Shown: positions 10,090 to 22,044, numbered from the stretch's first letter. The stretch: 64,000 nt of DNA from Adiantum capillus-veneris (GCA_014529385.2 CM043942.1:17993991-18057990); one strand, 5' to 3'. Made by a program: numbers and translations. The notes: generated from the letters alone by a model not told the origin.

Positions 10090-13078
10090 ATGGGTGTGAG
10101 TAGTGCTTTTGAAAGAGAAGAATACTACATCAAAAAGTTTGATGGCTCAAACTTTGTCATTTGTCGGCAACATATACAAGATGTTTTGATCAACAAAGGC
10201 TTGATCGCACCCTTGCGTGAAAGAAGAGACATTGTCTACACTAATGATGAGTGGGATGATTTGAATGAGCGTGATATGGCGACCATTCGCCTGCACCTTG
10301 GTGAATCCATTTACTTTACCATAGCGGATAAGAACAACGCCAAAGATTTGTGGGATTCTCTATGTCAAGCTTGGGATGGCAACAAATCTTCGAAAAAGGT
10401 TTTCTTGATGAAGAAATGGATGCACATGAACATGAAAGAAGGCAGTAATGTTAGTTCTCATTTGAATGACTTCAACAACGTGTTCTCATAGCTTACTTCA
10501 AAAGGCCTCAATTTTGATGATGAAATGAAGGCTATTTTCTTGCTATGTCCGCTACCATTGTCATGGGATACTTTCAACACATCCATAACTAATTCTGCAC
10601 CCAATGTCAAGCTATATTTCAGTAGTGTTGCTGGTGCGTTGCTCAGTGAGGAGATTCGACATCGATGTCTTGATGCAAGTGGGCATGGTGATGCATATGT
10701 GTCTAGTGGAAATCATGAAAAAAGAGAATGTCAAAGGCAGCATGGTCGTAGCCGCATTGTTCATAGGATCGTAGGCAAGGTCGTAACAAGAGTCGCGCAA
10801 AAGACATGCAAAATGTAGAGTGTGATTACTGCCATAAAAGGGACACTTGCAGAAAGATTGTTGCACAATGCAACGTGATAAGGGCAAAGAGAAAGCAAAG
10901 TCTGACAAACCTAAAAGCAGCGTGAAGATTGAAGAGCTTAATGTGGTTGAGTCTCTAGTCATTGAAAAAGTTTCTGAGCTGTCAAATCATGTGTTGATTT
11001 TCACACTCCGGATTTGAGTCCTGATGCATTGTTAGCTCATGATGAGTGTTATTTGCAAAATTGGATTGCGGACTCAAGTGCTTACTTGATTAATCAGTCA
11101 CCTAGTACACCACTAGAGTACAAAGTTCTGTAGGATATGTGGATGGGCAAAGAGCCCTGTTATGACAGATTACGTGTATTTGGGTGTGAGGCATTCTCAC
11201 ATGTGCCAAAGACGCATAGACAAAATCTGGACCCCAAATCACACAAGTGCATCTTCATTGGATATGGTATAGACGGAGAGATGGGTTATCTCTTTGGCAC
11301 CCGAAATCTAAGAAGGTTATACGCAACTCACATGTGATATTCAACGAGTCTAGGATGCATAAAAAGCCAGTGAAAGACATTGAGTATTGCAGAGTACGAT
11401 TTGAGGATGTATCCTCACTACCAGTTAGAATGTTGGACATGCTAGTGATGTACCTTCCACTAGTACTCACACACATGTTCTCTAGAGAGAGAGGAATCCA
11501 ACAAGCAGACACTTCGGAGATCTAATCGTACATCTCCTTCACCTAAGTTCTTTGTGCCAGGATTAGATTACTTACTAGTCATTGATTGCGGTGAGCCCAC
11601 TTGCTACAAAGAGGCCATTCAAATGGATGATAGCGTGAAGTGGGAAGAGGCTATGCAATATGAGTATAACTCGATTTTAGTCAATAAGACTTGGGAATTG
11701 ACAAGGTTACCTACGGGTAAACAGGCATTTCCATATGAAAATGGGTGTACAAGAAAAAGTATATCATAGATGACCCCAAGCCTAAGTATAAGCCCAAATT
11801 GGTTGTTAAAGGGTTCAAGAAAACGAAAGGCGTGGATTTCGATGAAATCTTTTCTCCAGTGGTCAAGATGACTACATTGCATCTTGTGCTTGGTCTAGTA
11901 GCCATTGAGGACTTGGAATTGGTCCAAATGGATGTGAAGACAACATTTTTTCATGGGGATATTGAAGAGGATGTTTACATGAAACAGCGAGAGGGTTTTG
12001 CGATAAAACCTAAAAAGCCAACATGGGTAGAACTGGTTTGTAGACTCAAGAAATCTTTGTATGGATTAAAGCAGGGCTCAAGGCAATGGTACATCAAGTT
12101 TGATAAGTACATCCAGTCCCAGGGTTATGTAAGGAGCCAAGAGGATCATTGCTTGTACACAAAGAGGTTTAACGATGGTTCCCTCATCATTCTCGTTTTG
12201 TACGTGGATGATATGCTCATAGCCAGGAAGTCAAAAGATGAGACTCCACTTCTCAAGGCTATCTTAAGCAAGCAGTTTGCTATGAAAGATTTCGGCAATG
12301 CACATCACTTTCTTGGTATGTGTATCAAGAGAGATCGCGAACGTGGTATACTTGAACTTTTGCAAGAAGAGTATATTCACAAGATCTTGCAACATTTTAA
12401 TATGCAAGGGGGGAAATCATTGAGTACCCCTATGACTGCGTACGAAAAACTTAGCAAGCATGATTGTCCCAAATCGGATGCTGAAAAGGCAGATGGCAAA
12501 GGTACCATATTCTTCAGTAGTTGGAAGTCTTATGTTTGCCATGGTTAGCACACGGCCAGACATTGCATATGTAGTGGGAGTGGTCAGTAGGTTTATGGAA
12601 AATCTAGGCAAGAAGCATTGGGAAGCAGTGAAGCACATCTTGAGATATGTCAAGGGCTCAACTGGCAAGTGCTTACGCTTTGGGAACATTGATACATCCA
12701 GAGTTGGATACACTAATTCGGATTATGCAGGTTGTGTGGATACTAGGCGATCCACATCTGGCTACGTTATCTCATCTAGTGGGAGATTTTTGTATACACC
12801 AGACTCTAGTGCTACATTGTGAGAGTTAAAGTGCGATTGCGTTATCAAAGAACCCCATGTTTCACTCCAAGTCAAAACACATAGAGGTCATGTATCATGT
12901 GATACGAGATATTTGGGCTAGCAAACACATTGAGTTAGTCAAAGTCCACACAAATGAAAACCCAATGGATGCTCTAACAAAGAGCCTAGCCTTAGAGCGG
13001 TTTTGCACATTGCATAGAGATGATGGACGTAGGATGAAGCTTCAGTCATGCTTCATGGTTTTGTACATTTATACATAG
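10090..13078 (+). pseudogene. Copia-2 gag-pol, with stops, frameshifts and an internal deletion
   Basis: Gag starts at ATG 10090 (MGVSSAFERE, then YYIKKFDGSNF). An in-frame TAG lies at 10489-10491, and the zinc knuckle near 10815-10860 is frameshifted and damaged. At about 11083 the protease start (NWIADSSA) runs straight into the integrase C-terminus (YLINQSPSTP, then RLRVFGCEAFSH) in the same frame, so the protease body and the integrase zinc and catalytic domains are missing. RT is readable from 11745 (FDEIFSPVVKM, QMDVKTTFFHG, KKSLYGLKQGSRQW, LYVDDMLIA). A frameshift near 12490-12540 precedes the RT end and RNase H (TRPDIAYVVGVVSRF, NSDYAG with N for the usual catalytic D). RNase H breaks at 12819-12821, and a fragment KSKHIEVMYHVIRD follows. 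It is not functional. Confidence 0.85.
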
Positions 13079-13131
13079 TAGCTGCTACATTCTTTAGCCA
13101 TTTGGGTCACGTTGACCTTCAAGTGGGAGAT

Positions 13132-13318
13132 TGTTGGGTTTCAGGTCCGTGGCCGGTTATGGCCACGGGCCTGAAACTGGGCGGGTAACCGCCCACTTAT
13201 TCTTTCATTCTTATAGTAAATAAGGAGGAGAGAGATATTGCTCTCTTAAGATCCACTAACAGGCTGTGTACTGTGTTCTTCTCTTCCCCCTTGTCCTTCC
13301 CTCTCTTGCACACTCTGC
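13132..13318 (+). repeat. Copia-2 3' LTR (right end estimated)
   Basis: It starts with TGTTGGG directly after the polypurine tract. With no 5' LTR for comparison, the right end is a guess at a CA near 13318. The first 63 bp form two hairpins (13138-13177 and 13179-13194). Confidence 0.55.
13138..13194 (+). other. Double hairpin at the start of the copia-2 LTR
   Basis: The first hairpin has 17-bp arms at 13138-13154 and 13161-13177 with a 6-base loop and a single G:T-type mismatch. The second is GGGCGG-GTAA-CCGCCC at 13179-13194. Both are visible directly. Confidence 0.8.
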
Positions 13319-14350
13319 ATCAACACCATCAATGTCCCATCACAAAAAGCCCTTTCTACCACATGTACTTGCGTCGTCTGCCACACAACGAATAGACCCG
13401 CGAGAACGCACAAAAGAAAACATCAAGATCAAAGATCCTCCAAGAAGAGATGGGAGTGATCCATCTCCTAGTGTCCAAAAATGAGGGTCGACAAAAGAAA
13501 AGGTCACTAGGGATCAATGCAAACTGCCTGGCCCCTCATCCCCTCAAGAAGGCTATCCCTGCCACAACTTCATTTTTCCTTCCAACTCCACTTGAGTGCA
13601 CCACACCATATTGCAGACCCAGTCGAAGCCTCCTCCCCTACGAGCTTGCAAGCTAAAAAAGTGCAGGAGCAAGAGAGCGTGTTTTGAGTTTTATCAAGAT
13701 ATCTGTTGTAAGGACGTGGGTCCTATGGGCAAGGCCACTGGCACGGCCGGACAGTGTGTAGGCTATAAGATAGCATGGCTGGGTGGAGACTAGCACACAC
13801 ATTACCACCGCCCTTGCACTGGTACCAAAGCTATTTTTGGGAGGAGGCAAAAAGCGACAGTCGACCGCGGACGCCCTCAATAGCGCACGACTAAGGCAAA
13901 CTGGACCGGCAACTCAACGGCATCAAGGCTCTGAAGGCTTCCGTTGGCGCCGTTGGCTGCACGCGTAGGAGGTCCCTCTTAACCCTTGCATGAAGGAAGG
14001 TTGAACCCACCCCATGAGGGTAAGAGGCCAACACTTTATCATCAAGCTATTGACCCTTGTTGTGTACACCTTCCTTTTCACTTCATGGAGGAATGAAAGT
14101 TTTACTCCAAAAATTCTTTTTTCCTCAAGGAGGTAGCTTCAAAGTGAGAAAAAGCCTTCACAAAAATGACGAGTTTTTATGAAGAGGCAACAAAGGTGTT
14201 CTTACAACGAACGACACGTGAAGCGCTACAATTTGTGCAAGGCGAGGTTCGAATGCAACGCAAATCACAGAGCATACAAAACACAAAGACTTCAATTTCA
14301 CAAGGTACAAGTTGACGTTTTCTCTCTCTTTACATGAGTGTGTGTTTACC
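13319..14350 (+). other. Non-coding stretch with candidate gypsy LTR end and primer binding site
   Basis: No gene is supported. At 13820-13831 the sequence TGGTACCAAAGC differs by two bases from the initiator-Met tRNA site TGGTATCAGAGC and follows a TTGCA, as at an LTR end. This would suit the gypsy gag starting at 14351. No second LTR copy is in the window, so the LTR cannot be delimited. Confidence 0.4.
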
Positions 14351-16561
14351 ATGGCCAGTGAGGATATCCCACCTACACGCACTTTTGATTTTGACCATGT
14401 AGATCAAAATCAGGGCACCATGGGTGCTACTGACAGTAATATGCATGATGATGATGATCTAGGAGATCATGGGCTTGTAGATACGACTTCTTTCAAGACT
14501 TTGGAACATCGCCAAAGCGTACTTGAAAGTAACCTCTCTACACTCAATCCAAATGTTACCAATCTTACGGAGTTACTTGTGAAATTTATGAATTCACAGA
14601 CGACTGAAGGACCCACAAGTGGCATGGTTCAAGGGAACCAAGTTTGCACGACTCAAGGAGTCCAAGAGACAAGTGCTATAGAATATGCAGAAGGTAGCAA
14701 TGCATTACTTAATAATATCACCATTCCTGAGTTTCACGGGGAAGAGAGTGATCGCAACAAGGATGCGGTCAATACGTTCTTACACAAATAGAGTGATATT
14801 CATAGATTGAGACACACCCCGGATATAAAGACAGATGTGGAAACAAGTCTATAGGCAAGGCCTATAAGTGGTGGATGAAATTTCCAATAGATGCTCGGCC
14901 TCTGTCTTGGGCTGCGTTTCAAGCTTCTTTTTCCAAAGAGTTTTTGGACTCCAATGAAGAAGATAAGAATTGGTTAGCATGGGATGCATGCCGCATGTCT
15001 GGCCTCTCTCTTGCAACGTACCTTTCAAAGTATCGGGAAATAATATTAAAACTAGAAGATCTAGATGAATTCCAAAAGATACAGGGTTTTAATAGGGGTC
15101 TTGACAAAGACTATCGTCTTCATGTCAAAACCCAACATCCAAAAAATTTGGAAGAAGCCATCAGTCATGCCCAAAGATATGATGATGACCAAGAGAGGAA
15201 AGGAAATGTTCCCTAATCTAAGAATACTTTTGCTAAGAGAAATGTGGCTTAGAGCCAATGGCGAGGTAGATCTCCCACACGTTCCAAGAGGAATAAGAGA
15301 CAATCTACCTCTGCATGCCCACAAGAGGCTAAGAAGCCTAAGCAATCACGAGATACTCCACGTGGGTCTCTCAACACTGCTGATTTTGAGCATGCAAAGA
15401 AACGCAATTTGTGTTTTAGATGTCTTTCAGACCAACATAACAAGAAAGATTGTCCTTTTTTGCAGGGCAAAGAAAAGGCTATGCACACGGTGGAACGCCT
15501 CACATTAGATTCATCTCCTAAATATTGTGTTGTAGAGGTTTTTCATATGGAAGAAAAGCACAAGTGTTGTGTGCCTGATTCAATGTGGCAGCCCACCTAT
15601 GGCCCCCATGATTTGATTCGCATGCATGGCACTATTCACATTACAGTGTATTCGTATTTTAGTGGATGATGGTGCAACTCATAACTTCTTGAACTATAAG
15701 CTAGTGAATAAATTGAAGCTTACACAGACTCCCTTCTCTCACAAGTATGTGGTAGAGCAGATGTCTGGGAATGATAAAGAAGTATGGGACACGGTAGTTC
15801 AAGGGGTTGAGCTTATTGTTCAAGATCATACGATGACCCTTGACTTCCAAGTTATGAACATGGACCGTGCTGATGTAGTTTTGGGACGGGAGTGGCTGCA
15901 TGGTTTAGGAAACACATTGCACACTAGTTATGAACACAACTCTTTATCCTTATGGCCAATGGTAAACATGTGCTTTTGCTTGGTGAGAAAAATATACCAT
16001 CTGCACCTCTTATATGCACAGTTGATCTTTCTATTTTACAGAAAGCAGATTTAATAGATGAAGTCTTTTTGTGTTACTGCTTGTCTCCAAGCCTTGTGAA
16101 TTCTCAAGAGTAAAGTGCGGTGAATTCTAGTAACGGTATGCAAAGTACAATGAATTCTAGTGGTATGCAAAGTGCAAAGAATTCTACTGATAAACATTGT
16201 GTTAACAAATCTAACGAGGAAAGTGCTCTCAATTTTAATTCTATAGAGCAACGTGTAACTGTTGTAAAACAAACATTATAGGAATTACAAGATTCTCCAT
16301 CCCAGCATAACTCTAGTTTACTTTCTCCTTTTGCACGGAAAAAGCTAACTCACTTACTCACGGAGTATAGTGATGTGTTCTCAAGTGATTTACCACCGGG
16401 TTTACCTCCTAGACGTGATGTGTAGCATGGCATAGATATCTTGCCAGGCACTAAACCGGTGATTAAAACACCTTATCGTATGAGTGCTAAAGAAGGCAAG
16501 GAGGTTGAGAGTCAGTTGGATGACTACCTCCCTCGTGGTTTCATTAGACCTAGTTGTAGAG
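14351..16561 (+). pseudogene. Ty3/gypsy gag-protease-RT remnant, 3' truncated
   Basis: Gag probably starts at ATG 14351 (MASEDIPPTRTF). After a stop at 14789 and a frameshift, the gag core is readable from 14875 (PLSWAAFQASFSKEFLDSNE, SLATYLSKYREI, FNRGL). A zinc knuckle of the form CFRC...H...C lies near 15412-15455. The protease starts at about 15662 after another frameshift (LVDDGATHNFL, later VVLGREWLHGLG). The RT N-terminus is readable near 16300-16555 (YSDVFSSDLPPGLPPRRDV, then a TAG where Glu is usual, PYRMSAKE, RGFIRPS). The sequence stops abruptly at 16561 at the edge of an antisense copia LTR, and the rest of RT, RNase H and integrase is absent. The gag and protease style resembles chromovirus-type gypsy elements. 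Confidence 0.8.
16117..16188 (+). repeat. Imperfect short tandem repeat in the protease-RT linker
   Basis: About three copies of a unit near 27 bp built on GAATTCTAGT...GGTATGCAAAGTGC lie between the protease and RT remnants. Confidence 0.5.
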
Positions 16562-16772
16562 TGTGCAGGTGATGGAGAAGGTAGGAAAGAAGACTACACA
16601 CACACCAACACACATCGAGACACACACACACAATCGTTACCCTGCAGCAGCCATTCAACGAGCTGCTCTTCTCTTTGAACTATTATCCAAAGTATATTTA
16701 CAACATAGTATAGTCAGTGTCCAGCCACCCATAGCACAATGGACATATTCTTTAACATCATATTCTTTAACA
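16562..16772 (-). repeat. 3' LTR of the antisense copia fragment
   Basis: It begins (minus strand) at 16772 after the polypurine tract. The first 14 bases occur twice in a row (16744-16757 and 16759-16772 on the plus strand). It contains a (CA)-rich stretch at 16600-16632. The left end is placed at a TG at 16562. Confidence 0.6.
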
Positions 16773-17445
16773 CTCCCCCTCAAGCTCAGAGTGAGCTTGC
16801 ATATGATGGATTCCCAATGCTTCACGAAAGTAGAAAAACTTCTCCTTTCCAAGAGCTTTTGTGAATATATCCGCAACTTGATCATTTGTCTTCACATACA
16901 CCAAATCAATCTCCTTTGCCAAAACTTTTTCTCTAATGAAGTGATAATGTACTTCAATGTGTTAAGTGCGAGCATGGTAGACTGGATTCTTTGCCAACAT
17001 GATGCTACTAATATTGTCACAATATATAATGACACTGTCATGATAGTCAAAACCAAAGTCTACCATAAGTACTCTCAACCATGACTCTTCACATGCTACC
17101 AAAGCTGCTCCACGATATTCAGCTTCTGTACTTGATAATGCTACAGTTGATTGCTTCTTGCTACTCCAACTTATCATACCATTGCCAATGGAAAATTCAT
17201 AACCACTTGTAGATCTTCTATCCATAAAATCTCCTGCCCAATCTGCATCTCTGTAACCATAAAGACAAAGCTTCCCATTCTTTTCATAAAACATTCCATA
17301 ACTGACAGTGGCTTTCACATATCTCATAATCCGTCTCACTGCATCAAGATGACTTTTACATGGATTTTGCATGAATTGACTCACAACACCCACTGCATAA
17401 CTCAAATCTGGCCTTGTTATTGTCAAGTAAATAAGGAACCCCTCT
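16562..17445 (-). mobile_element. 5'-truncated antisense copia fragment (RNase H plus 3' LTR)
   Basis: On the minus strand the copia RT/RNase H end is readable from about 17445 to 16785: TRPDLSYAVGVVSQF, DADWAGD, then STVALSSTEAEYRGA, and CDN. A polypurine tract (GAGGGGGAG) precedes TGTTAAAGAATATG, the start of a LTR that runs down to about 16562. It interrupts the gypsy remnant on its left. The right breakpoint is near 17445, where copia homology begins partway through RT. The RNase H catalytic D, E and D are all present, and one stop lies at 16962-16964. No second LTR was found. Confidence 0.8.
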
Positions 17446-17474
17446 CCTTACAGCTATTCCTACTAGGAGAGGGG
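17439..17474. other. Perfect 10-bp hairpin at a repeat breakpoint
   Basis: CCCCTCTCCT (17439-17448) and AGGAGAGGGG (17465-17474) are perfect complements with a 16-base loop, at the right edge of the antisense copia fragment. Confidence 0.75.
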
Positions 17475-19923
17475 TGCTACCTACTTGCCTTGGGTATCGC
17501 TCCAGCCTGGAAGAGCACCTATAAATTCACATGTAGGTCTCAATTTTCAGTGCCGACATTTGTGTCTATTACCACACGGCAGTACATATCTATTATACGA
17601 AGTGGTGCAAGCTCTCCATCACCATCTCCATAAGATCATCCCCTCTCGCTCGCAGAAAGAACAGAAGAAGGACATTCTCTCTCTACTTGCTTACTATCTT
17701 CTCTTCTCTTTTCACAGTGTGCATGCTCTTCGACGGCTTCGTGGTGAAAACCTCTACATAGCTCTCATCACCACTCCCTTGCAAAAAGAAGACTCTTAAC
17801 AGCCCCTAATCAAGTCTAAAGCATGGTAAGAAGCTCTAAACTCCATATCCATCATCTCTTTCTCTCTTTATTCCGTTTTTTGAGTAGCTACTCTCTCGGT
17901 GGTTTGTTTTTTGTATACGAGAGCATGTATAAACTTGGCGGGTGTGTATGAGGTTACTCCATGTTTGTTTCATCATGTTTAGTACATTGACTTATGCACA
18001 CGATGTGTTTATGATCATGTGTATACATAAAACGCGCTTTTTGTTTCACGTCACGTAGATGATAGGAACATTGTTTTGGTCATATCTCAGGAATGGTTAT
18101 AAATCAGGTCGAACCCTTTACAGCAAATATTAAATACATCATTTGAAACATTTTCTCTCTTAAGTGTAATGTGAAAATTTTGCAGAGCTACGAGTTATGG
18201 TAAAAAACAGCTTGTTGCCACTACACCGTCAAAATTTTGGACCTGAGGCTCCTTAGAGAACCACTATCTAAACTAATCGAATGAACAAACTCACTTAACC
18301 AAATCAAAACCTTGATTAAACTTGCTGACAGATGTATTCAGGTCTCTTAGATCACTTTGTGAGTGCGAGTTATTAACAATTCCATGTACGGGTTTACCTA
18401 CGCATGTAGGGGTCTTAGCAAGGGGGAGTATCATATGGCGTCATGAGTTGGATGAGTTGTTCATGTATATTTAATGGTTTTTTTTAGTCAATTTACTATT
18501 AAGTGTGCCATGTCCATAAACTTATATGGGGATATATAATTAGCCAACCCGAATCGCACCTGCAGATATGAATAAAGTGGTTTTCTTTTCGTACTACAAT
18601 TTGTTATATGAGTCTCATATGGAAAAAGTGATGGGATAAGGAGTTAATATATATTGTGGGGTTGAACTTGATGCATTGGTTGAGGTAAAATACTTTCATT
18701 TGTGTGTTATACATGCATGCAAAAATGGAAAAAGTTGTTTTTTGCATATATGTGAAGTTATGGTTTATGGTTGATCAAAGTGATAGCGATATTTTGCATC
18801 ATGGTTAAGTTGATGGAATGATTTCATGTGATGTATGAAACCTCACAAATGGATGTGGATGCCTCAAGTGCATGTGTAGGTTGCTTTCCACCCTTTCTAA
18901 GTCAAAAGTAACTCTATGTGCTAAGGGGGTAAGATACACTAATGGTGCATCACTTATGCATGATTGGATGCTATCAAAATTGGATTTTGATATCATGTTT
19001 ACTTGTTGGTTGGACCTATTTTATGCATAAAAAGTTCATCTCTTAAGGGCCATGTGTGTGGGCTCAGTTTGATTGCAGTGCATATATCAAACTCCAAGTG
19101 TGGGAGTTGGTTCAATATGGAATATGGTTTATGGTCAAGGGCTGGGATCCACATGGATTATGGTTGTGTTTTTGATGGTGGAGGCTAGTGTGGCTCTTGG
19201 ATCTTTTTTTTTGGGATATGGATGTGCTACCAAAATTTTTGATGCCATGTTATGTGCTTAGGTGGTTTTGCAGGAGTGGATGTACATCACCTTAAGTTGG
19301 GTGGAGTGCTCACCCATGTGATGTGATTGGATTATGGTTTATGGTTTGGATTGGAACATGAAGTGGTTTTGATCATTTATGGTGGACGTGTAAAGGTACA
19401 GACCCTGTATTGTTTGGCTGCTTGGAAAGGATTTTTTTTGCATACGATGGATAATATTGTGATTGGACTAATATGTTATGTTTCTCATGGCAGCATCGCT
19501 ACAAGACTAGGATCACCTACATCACTTAGCCTTAAACAAAATGGTTGATAAACTAGGGATTTGCTGAGGGTTATTGTCTAGGTCTCCTTTTTTGTTAGGC
19601 CCATCTACACGATTAGTGCGTCGAGGGTTGAATGAACTATGCATCCAACACATTAGGAATCTTTACTTGGCTTTGCCTAAACACCTGATGCAGGTCATTG
19701 AAGAGACGTGGCGCCTAGGTTGGTGTTGATACCCTACCACCTGCTGCTATTTGGGAGCCTTTCAGAGCTTGGGTTCATGGAGGGAGGTGAAGTGGTCTCA
19801 ACCTATGTGTGGCTCCGGTAGGTTGGAGTTGTTCTGGTTTGTTCTTGACGAAGTGAAATTATGTTTGTCCGTAGTAGAGTGAAAGTGGATGGGTGGATCT
19901 TTCAAACTCTACATAGGGTCCGA

Positions 19924-20172
19924 TGCTCTGCTAGTCATTTTATATTTTTGACGTTATGGTGTACACAAATTTTGTTGTTGCATTAATACATGGTTTCTTG
20001 TTTCATTTGTGTGGGGCATTTAAAGATTCTCTTTTGTCATTCTCCTAATGCTCTGCTAGTCATTTTATATTTTTGACGTTATGGTATACCTAGATTTTGT
20101 TGTTGCATTAATACATGGTTTCTTGTTTCATTTATATGGGGCATTTAAAGATTCTCTTTTGTCATTCTCCTA
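19924..20172 (+). repeat. 125-bp tandem duplication
   Basis: Two adjacent copies starting TGCTCTGCTAGTCATTTTAT at 19924 and 20049 differ by only a few bases. Both end in TTTTGTCATTCTCCTA. Confidence 0.9.
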
Positions 20173-20202
20173 TGTCTATGAGTCCTCTATTCCACCCTCG
20201 AC

Positions 20203-20205
<3 letters not shown>

Positions 20206-20252
<47 letters not shown>

Positions 20253-20254
20253 TT
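20206..20254. repeat. (CT)n microsatellite
   Basis: A CT run with one TTT interruption, directly downstream of the 125-bp duplication. Confidence 0.95.
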
Positions 20255-21838
20255 CCGCAATGCGGTGTACACATATAATATTTTCTTTAGTATGCTTTCA
20301 TTCATATAACCCATTCATAGGTAGAACTAGTTGCTAGGTGCCTCTAAATGCAGTCCAGATCATGGCCTAAACACCATGCTAGGACGGACGTTGAGAACTC
20401 CTCCCCTATACAAATGCTTTCGCAATCTGATGTATATTGAGAATTGTATAAAAGTGTAAATTGTGTATTTTGTGCATAGACCCCTGGGGAGGGATATATC
20501 TCAACGCACATTAGGAAAAGTTTGGACTCAAAAATGGGCCTTGTAAGAATTGTTGATGTGGCATAGCTTTCAAAAAGTGGGGATAGGTAAATTTTTTGCA
20601 AATAAGATCCAAACTTGTCGGAGGTTGGATATTTAGAATCTACTCTTCAAATGCTATCTATTGATATATAACATGCATGTATTGGACATTGCCTTCATGT
20701 AGATCTAGAAAAAGGTGATTTTTAGATTATCGTAACAGTAACAAAACCTAGCTGATTGAAAAAAAAATGGCATAACTTTCATAGAAGTCATCCAAACTTT
20801 TCGGACCTTGGCTCTTTAGAATCCATTTTTCAAGAACTTTCCAATGATAGCATATCATGGGGTTTTAAGCAATATTTAGAGGGGTCTACCGGGTTGCTTT
20901 CTTTTGTACAACTTTGATGATCTAGCACTCTTAAAAGGCCCAAAAATGAGTTCAAAATTTTCCTAATTGCATGGGTGGGGTGGTGACGGGCAGCCTACGG
21001 CAGGGAGGTGAAGGGTGGGTCGAGCTAGTGGGGAGGTGGTGCTTGGTGGGCATTCCCTCCGTGATGTCAGGCTCCCCTCGGGGCAGAGGGTTTGGTGGCT
21101 TCAACTTTGCACGTGTAGTCCCACCCAAGCCCTCCCCTTTGTTTTTGGATTAGGTGGAGACCGCCCCTCCTGGGCCCTTTGGGCTGCAATGGTGGTCATG
21201 GTTTGGAATGGTTGCTACGTGCCTGTATTTTGGCGGTGCCTCTGAAGGGGTGGGGGGTCGGTGGCATCTCCTCCTCTCTCGGTGGCCTTCAAAGGTGTTT
21301 CTTCACGGTTGGCCAAGGGTGCTTGGCTCTTCCCCTAAAAGCTTGCTCCAAGTTCGACTACATGTTGTGGTGGGTAGCGGTTCTTCTCTTTGCTACTCGG
21401 TGGCTTCAAGAGACATATTCGACACTTTATAGATGGATGTAGAGGCCACCACTCATCGTTCCTTACTTAAGCCCATCATTAGTGTATACTCCCATCAATC
21501 CAATTCTTCCTATTCACTCTAGTTTCTCCCATTAGGTGGAATCTATCCAAATCCCGTCTCAATCGACTCTTCTTTTCACACAGAAGCCTCAAGGCTCGCA
21601 CATCCACTGGTTATCGACCTCATGACCTCATTCTTAATAATGAACATTCTGCCATAAGCCACGATGCCGTGCACACGTGGTTGGAAGATGACCAATCGCA
21701 TAGATATAAAAAGAAAAAGACTACCTCGTTGCTCGTTTAGTCTCGGTCAGGTACCTTTGCCATCTCTCAATACCTGTGCATGCCACCTCAGGGGTGTCCC
21801 TTCGTCCATCGCTCTCCCACAGCTTTCCACCTGGCTAC

Positions 21839-22030
21839 TGTTGGGGTATAAAGCCCAATGTGGTCGCCCAGGTAAGTGGGCGGGCCGCCAGGTATGTACA
21901 CATAATCTTTTGTAAAAACCTAATAAGAACTCACTATGATCTACACATTACAGTAGAGAGAGTTCACCATATCGTCGTGCTCTTCTTCTCGCACTCTCTC
22001 TCGCGTCGCACTTCCGCTCGTACTCCTTCA
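21839..22030 (+). repeat. Copia-1 5' LTR, 192 bp
   Basis: TGTTGGGGTATAAAG...CTCCTTCA. It starts TG, ends CA and matches the 3' copy in length. The CT-rich 3' half is typical of the transcribed part of plant LTRs. Confidence 0.97.
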
Positions 22031-22032
22031 AG

Positions 22033-22044
22033 TGGTATCAGAGC
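22033..22044 (+). other. Primer binding site (initiator-Met tRNA)
   Basis: TGGTATCAGAGC, two bases after the 5' LTR, is the exact complement of the 3' end of plant initiator-Met tRNA and primes minus-strand DNA synthesis. Confidence 0.95.

Larger units (their letters stand above)
9650..13320 (+). mobile_element. Copia-type LTR retrotransposon (copia-2), internally deleted, 5' LTR not found
   Basis: It contains a leader related to that of copia-1 at 21839-36373 (shared TTCTCGAATGTTGAGA segment near 9700, and the leader box before gag). Gag, a protease start fused to the integrase C-terminus, RT, RNase H, a polypurine tract (AAGTGGGAGA, 13121-13130) and a 3' LTR beginning TGTTGGGTTTC at 13132 follow. 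I find no matching 5' LTR or primer binding site to the left, so the left boundary is approximate and the 5' end is probably lost. The order gag-protease-integrase-RT-RNase H marks Ty1/copia. Confidence 0.8.
17446..21838. other. Long non-coding stretch, origin unclear
   Basis: No protein gene is supported. At 17520-17527 a TATAAATT box is followed by CT-rich sequence and an ATG directly before GTAAG (17823-17830), which could be a degraded promoter and first exon. 18060-18240 and 20520-20930 carry degenerate 'cell-surface-like' repeats of the type CATAACTTTCATAGAAGT...TTTAGAATCCATTTTTCAA, resembling old LTR or leader sequence. 20975-21430 is GC-rich with overlapping short frames that I do not believe. 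Confidence 0.4.

Noticed and set aside
13820-13831. Calling a firm gypsy 5' LTR upstream of the primer-like site
   Set aside because: Only one copy is present in the window, so neither end can be defined; kept as a candidate primer site only.
20971-21442. Gly/Val-rich frames in the GC-rich segment
   Set aside because: Four overlapping frames of similar length, no domain, no splice or start context worth noting.
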